Assembly: GCA_035516075.1 (NCBI GenBank)
Contig: DATJAQ010000265.1
Location: 1 to 7,413 of the forward strand
DNA from: Gp13-AA77 sp035516075
GTDB lineage: Bacteria; Acidobacteriota; Terriglobia; UBA7540
Length of the DNA: 7,413 bases
Reading direction: 5' to 3'
Position numbers and translations under genes: made by a program. Below, one piece after another: positions 5,952 to 7,413 of this stretch (within the stretch, counting starts at the first letter, position 1; each line of letters starts with the position of its first letter). The notes under the pieces were generated by a model. That model saw nothing but the letters and a program-made list of their open reading frames with translations, was not told the origin of the DNA and did no database searches.

Positions 5952-6779
5952 ATGGAAAGTAGGGTCATCGTGACAGCGAATTTCAGGTGTGTCGTGTTAG
6001 CTGCTCTGGTGGCGTGCGTTGCGACGGTCGGATTTGCGGAACAGGAACCTGCACCGTCCCCCGCCGCCTCGTCGTCTGCGCAAGGCGCAGCCACGCCGGC
6101 CACGCCCGCAGGCGAGGCCGAGCAGGAGATCCTGAAAAGCGTCCAAGGCTACGGCTCCAAGCTCAATTTCGCGGCACTGCAAGCCCCCGCCGGCCGTTAC
6201 GAATTGAAGACTGGGGACGCGGTGGGCGTGAGCTTCACCCTGACCACCCAATACGACGAGAGCGCCGTCGTGCGTCCCGACGGCTACATCGGGTTAATCG
6301 GCGCTCCCGACGTCCACGTCGCCGGCGAGACGCTGCCCGAGGCCACCGAGACTATTCGCAAGGCTTACGCGGGCGTCCTCACGGACCCGCTCCTCACCGT
6401 GACGGTGAAGAATTTTGAGAGCCCGTTCTTTGTGGTGGGTGGCGAGGTAAAGAATCCGGGCAAGTTCGTGCTGCACGGCGATACCACGGTGGCACAGTCC
6501 ATCGCCATCGCGGGCGGATTCAACGGTGCAACGGCCAAGGATTCCGCCGCCCTGCTTCTGCGACGGACCTCCCGGGACTACGTGCAGGCCCGGCTGGTTA
6601 ATCTCAAGGGCATCGATCAGGGTGACATTTCGGCTGACCTGCACCTGCAGTCTGGCGACATGGTCTTTGTACCCAAGAACCGGCTTTCCAAGGTGCAGCC
6701 TTTCCTTACCTACTTCCTCGCCTACAACGTGATCAACTTCAATTTGACCTCCACTGTCACCGTGGGCGGCGCCCACTAA
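5952..6779 (+). CDS. polysaccharide export protein (OPX, Wza-like, with SLBB domain)
   Basis: Outer-membrane polysaccharide export protein of up to 275 residues, expected to form or gate the channel for capsule or exopolysaccharide. Order: export signal (about 11-30), Pro/Ala/Ser-rich linker (31-56), Poly_export domain (about 80-157; YELKTGD at 83-89, VVRPDGYIGLIG at 106-117), SLBB domain (about 159-242; VVGGEVKNPGKF at 161-172, LQSGDMVFVPK at 232-242), then an aromatic, amphipathic-looking C-terminus (FLTYFLAYNVINF) like the barrel helix of Wza. LVAC (Cys22) fits a lipobox, but hydrophobic residues continue to GFA-E, so signal peptidase I cleavage is equally possible. ATG 5952 lacks a ribosome site; GTG 5970 has AGTAGGG five bases upstream and a normal signal peptide, so the protein may be 269 residues. 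It is shorter than Wza (one SLBB, not two). No Wzc, Wzx or glycosyltransferase partner adjoins it. Confidence 0.9.
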   Translation: MESRVIVTANFRCVVLAALVACVATVGFAEQEPAPSPAASSSAQGAATPATPAGEAEQEILKSVQGYGSKLNFAALQAPAGRYELKTGDAVGVSFTLTTQYDESAVVRPDGYIGLIGAPDVHVAGETLPEATETIRKAYAGVLTDPLLTVTVKNFESPFFVVGGEVKNPGKFVLHGDTTVAQSIAIAGGFNGATAKDSAALLLRRTSRDYVQARLVNLKGIDQGDISADLHLQSGDMVFVPKNRLSKVQPFLTYFLAYNVINFNLTSTVTVGGAH

Positions 6780-6895
6780 GGGCTCGAAGTGAACCAACGG
6801 GCCCGGGGCTCGCGCGGTCCAGCGCTCAGCTTGACCGCCCGGCTTTCCGCAATCCGAGCCGCGCTGAAGCGGAAGGGACCCGGCGCGAGTCCTTT

Positions 6896-6905
6896 GATTG
6901 CAATC
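6896..6905. promoter_or_regulatory. 10-bp palindrome, possible operator for the alpha-galactosidase
   Basis: GATTGCAATC is a perfect palindrome about 93 bases before the GH27 start. Sugar-hydrolase genes are often controlled by LacI- or other family repressors that bind short palindromes. No regulator gene is in view and the flanking bases do not extend the symmetry, so this is a candidate only. Confidence 0.25.
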
Positions 6906-6982
6906 GGCTGGGCGCAGCGGTAGACTGCTCCTCCGGGCTGCGCCGCGCACCCTGCGCAGCACGCCGTGACGGCATCGAAAAA

Positions 6983-6988
6983 AAGGAG
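6983..6988 (+). promoter_or_regulatory. strong ribosome binding site of the alpha-galactosidase gene
   Basis: AAGGAG at the end of an A-rich run, nine bases before the ATG at 6998. It is the best-placed Shine-Dalgarno in the window and fixes this start. Confidence 0.75.
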
Positions 6989-6997
6989 CGTGGACTC

Positions 6998-7413
6998 ATG
7001 ACCAACAAACGGGCAAGCTGGGCAGTAAGGCATCGACGGGCATTGCCGGTCCTGGGCTGTGCGCTGGTGCTGGCCACCCTGGCCGCCGGGGCCAGGGCGC
7101 AAGACGCAACCATCGCCGCCACACCGCCTATGGGGTGGAACAGTTGGAATCATTTCGCCTGTAAGGTCAGCGACGCCGTGGTGCGCGCGTCCGCTGACGC
7201 CATCGCGTCCAACGGCATGAAGGCCGCCGGCTACGTCTACGTGAACATCGACGATTGCTGGCAGGGCCAGCGCGACTCGAGCGGCGTGATTCATCCCAAC
7301 TCCAAGTTCCCCGACATGAAAGCGCTCGGCGACTACATTCACAGCAAGGGGCTGAAACTCGGCATCTATTCTTCGCCCGGTCCCAAGACCTGCGCGGGCT
7401 ACGAAGGCAGCTA
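6998..7413 (+). CDS. GH27 alpha-galactosidase, N-terminal part (3' end outside window)
   Basis: Secreted glycoside hydrolase that would release terminal alpha-linked galactose from oligo- or polysaccharides. The first 138 codons are present and run off the right edge. Residues 1-34 are a signal peptide: basic MTNKRASWAVRHRR, a hydrophobic core, cleavage at ARA-Q. The mature start enters the GH27 barrel at once with TPPMGWNSWNHF (42-53). Then come GYVYVNIDDCW (78-88), whose two Asp residues line the galactose pocket, PNSKFPDMKAL (100-110), HSKGLKLGIYSSPG (115-128) and KTCAGYEGS (130-138), all close to the human alpha-galactosidase A pattern. The catalytic nucleophile Asp (KxD motif) and acid/base lie beyond the window, so activity cannot be confirmed. 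An alpha-N-acetylgalactosaminidase or isomalto-dextranase of the same family is the alternative. Strong Shine-Dalgarno upstream; apparently its own transcription unit. Confidence 0.93.
   Translation, partial: MTNKRASWAVRHRRALPVLGCALVLATLAAGARAQDATIAATPPMGWNSWNHFACKVSDAVVRASADAIASNGMKAAGYVYVNIDDCWQGQRDSSGVIHPNSKFPDMKALGDYIHSKGLKLGIYSSPGPKTCAGYEGS

Larger units (their letters stand above)
6780..6997. other. 218-base intergenic region upstream of the alpha-galactosidase
   Basis: No gene is seen here. It holds a perfect 10-bp palindrome GATTGCAATC at 6896-6905 and, six bases later, an inverted repeat GGCGCAGC (6911-6918) / GCTGCGCC (6937-6944) with an 18-base spacer. A TTGATT at 6894-6899 and a TAGACT at 6921-6926 are 21 bases apart, too far for a confident promoter. 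A 6-bp hairpin (GTGGGC 6762-6767 / GCCCAC 6771-6776) closes the preceding gene but has no T-tract. Confidence 0.4.

Noticed and set aside
6762..6776. Hairpin at the end of the export gene as an intrinsic terminator
   Set aside because: Six-bp stem inside the last codons with no T-run after it; a coding-sequence coincidence is as likely.

Overview
This GC-rich (clearly above 60% G+C by eye), gene-dense 7.4 kb window most likely comes from a Gram-negative soil-type bacterium, probably of the Acidobacteriota. That is an inference. It rests on a LytS-type kinase of a form I associate with acidobacterial genomes, a bacillithiol-type BshA in a genome that also encodes a Wza-like outer-membrane export protein, classical signal peptides ending in AxA-Q, and a degenerate heptamer tandem repeat. 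No rRNA, tRNA, CRISPR array, transposase or phage gene is visible, and coding style looks even throughout, so I see no sign of an island.

Layout. Bases 1-1157 (+) carry the 3' part of a membrane histidine kinase (5TM-LYT sensor plus His_kinase and HATPase domains). After a leader with a good extended -10 come a small AhpD/carboxymuconolactone-decarboxylase-like protein (1345-1713, +), a 12-helix MFS transporter (1783-2994, +) and a membrane-anchored alpha/beta hydrolase (start preferred at 3071, end 4018, +). A heptamer tandem repeat runs across the transporter's stop codon. Convergent to these, on the minus strand, lie bshA (5183-4035), the glycosyltransferase that starts bacillithiol synthesis, and upstream of it a small exported beta-rich protein of unknown function (5695-5264). 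The gap between these two is full of hairpins.

A 256-base gap (5696-5951) between the divergent genes holds two promoters: a TTGACA/TACCAT pair firing left and an extended TGnTATAAT firing right into a polysaccharide export (OPX, Wza-like) gene (5952-6779). The window ends in the first 138 codons of a secreted GH27 alpha-galactosidase (6998 to edge).

How they fit together. The minus-strand pair is plausibly one transcription unit: the leftward promoter, the exported protein, then bshA. The AhpD-like protein and bshA both belong to thiol-redox biology, and the OPX protein and GH27 enzyme both concern polysaccharide, but neither pair is physically arranged as a pathway operon. I did not find a clearly new multi-gene system. 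The most unusual items are the heptamer repeat that rewrites the transporter C-terminus, the hairpin right before bshA, the unidentified exported protein sharing its transcript, and the potentially structured leader of the AhpD-like gene.
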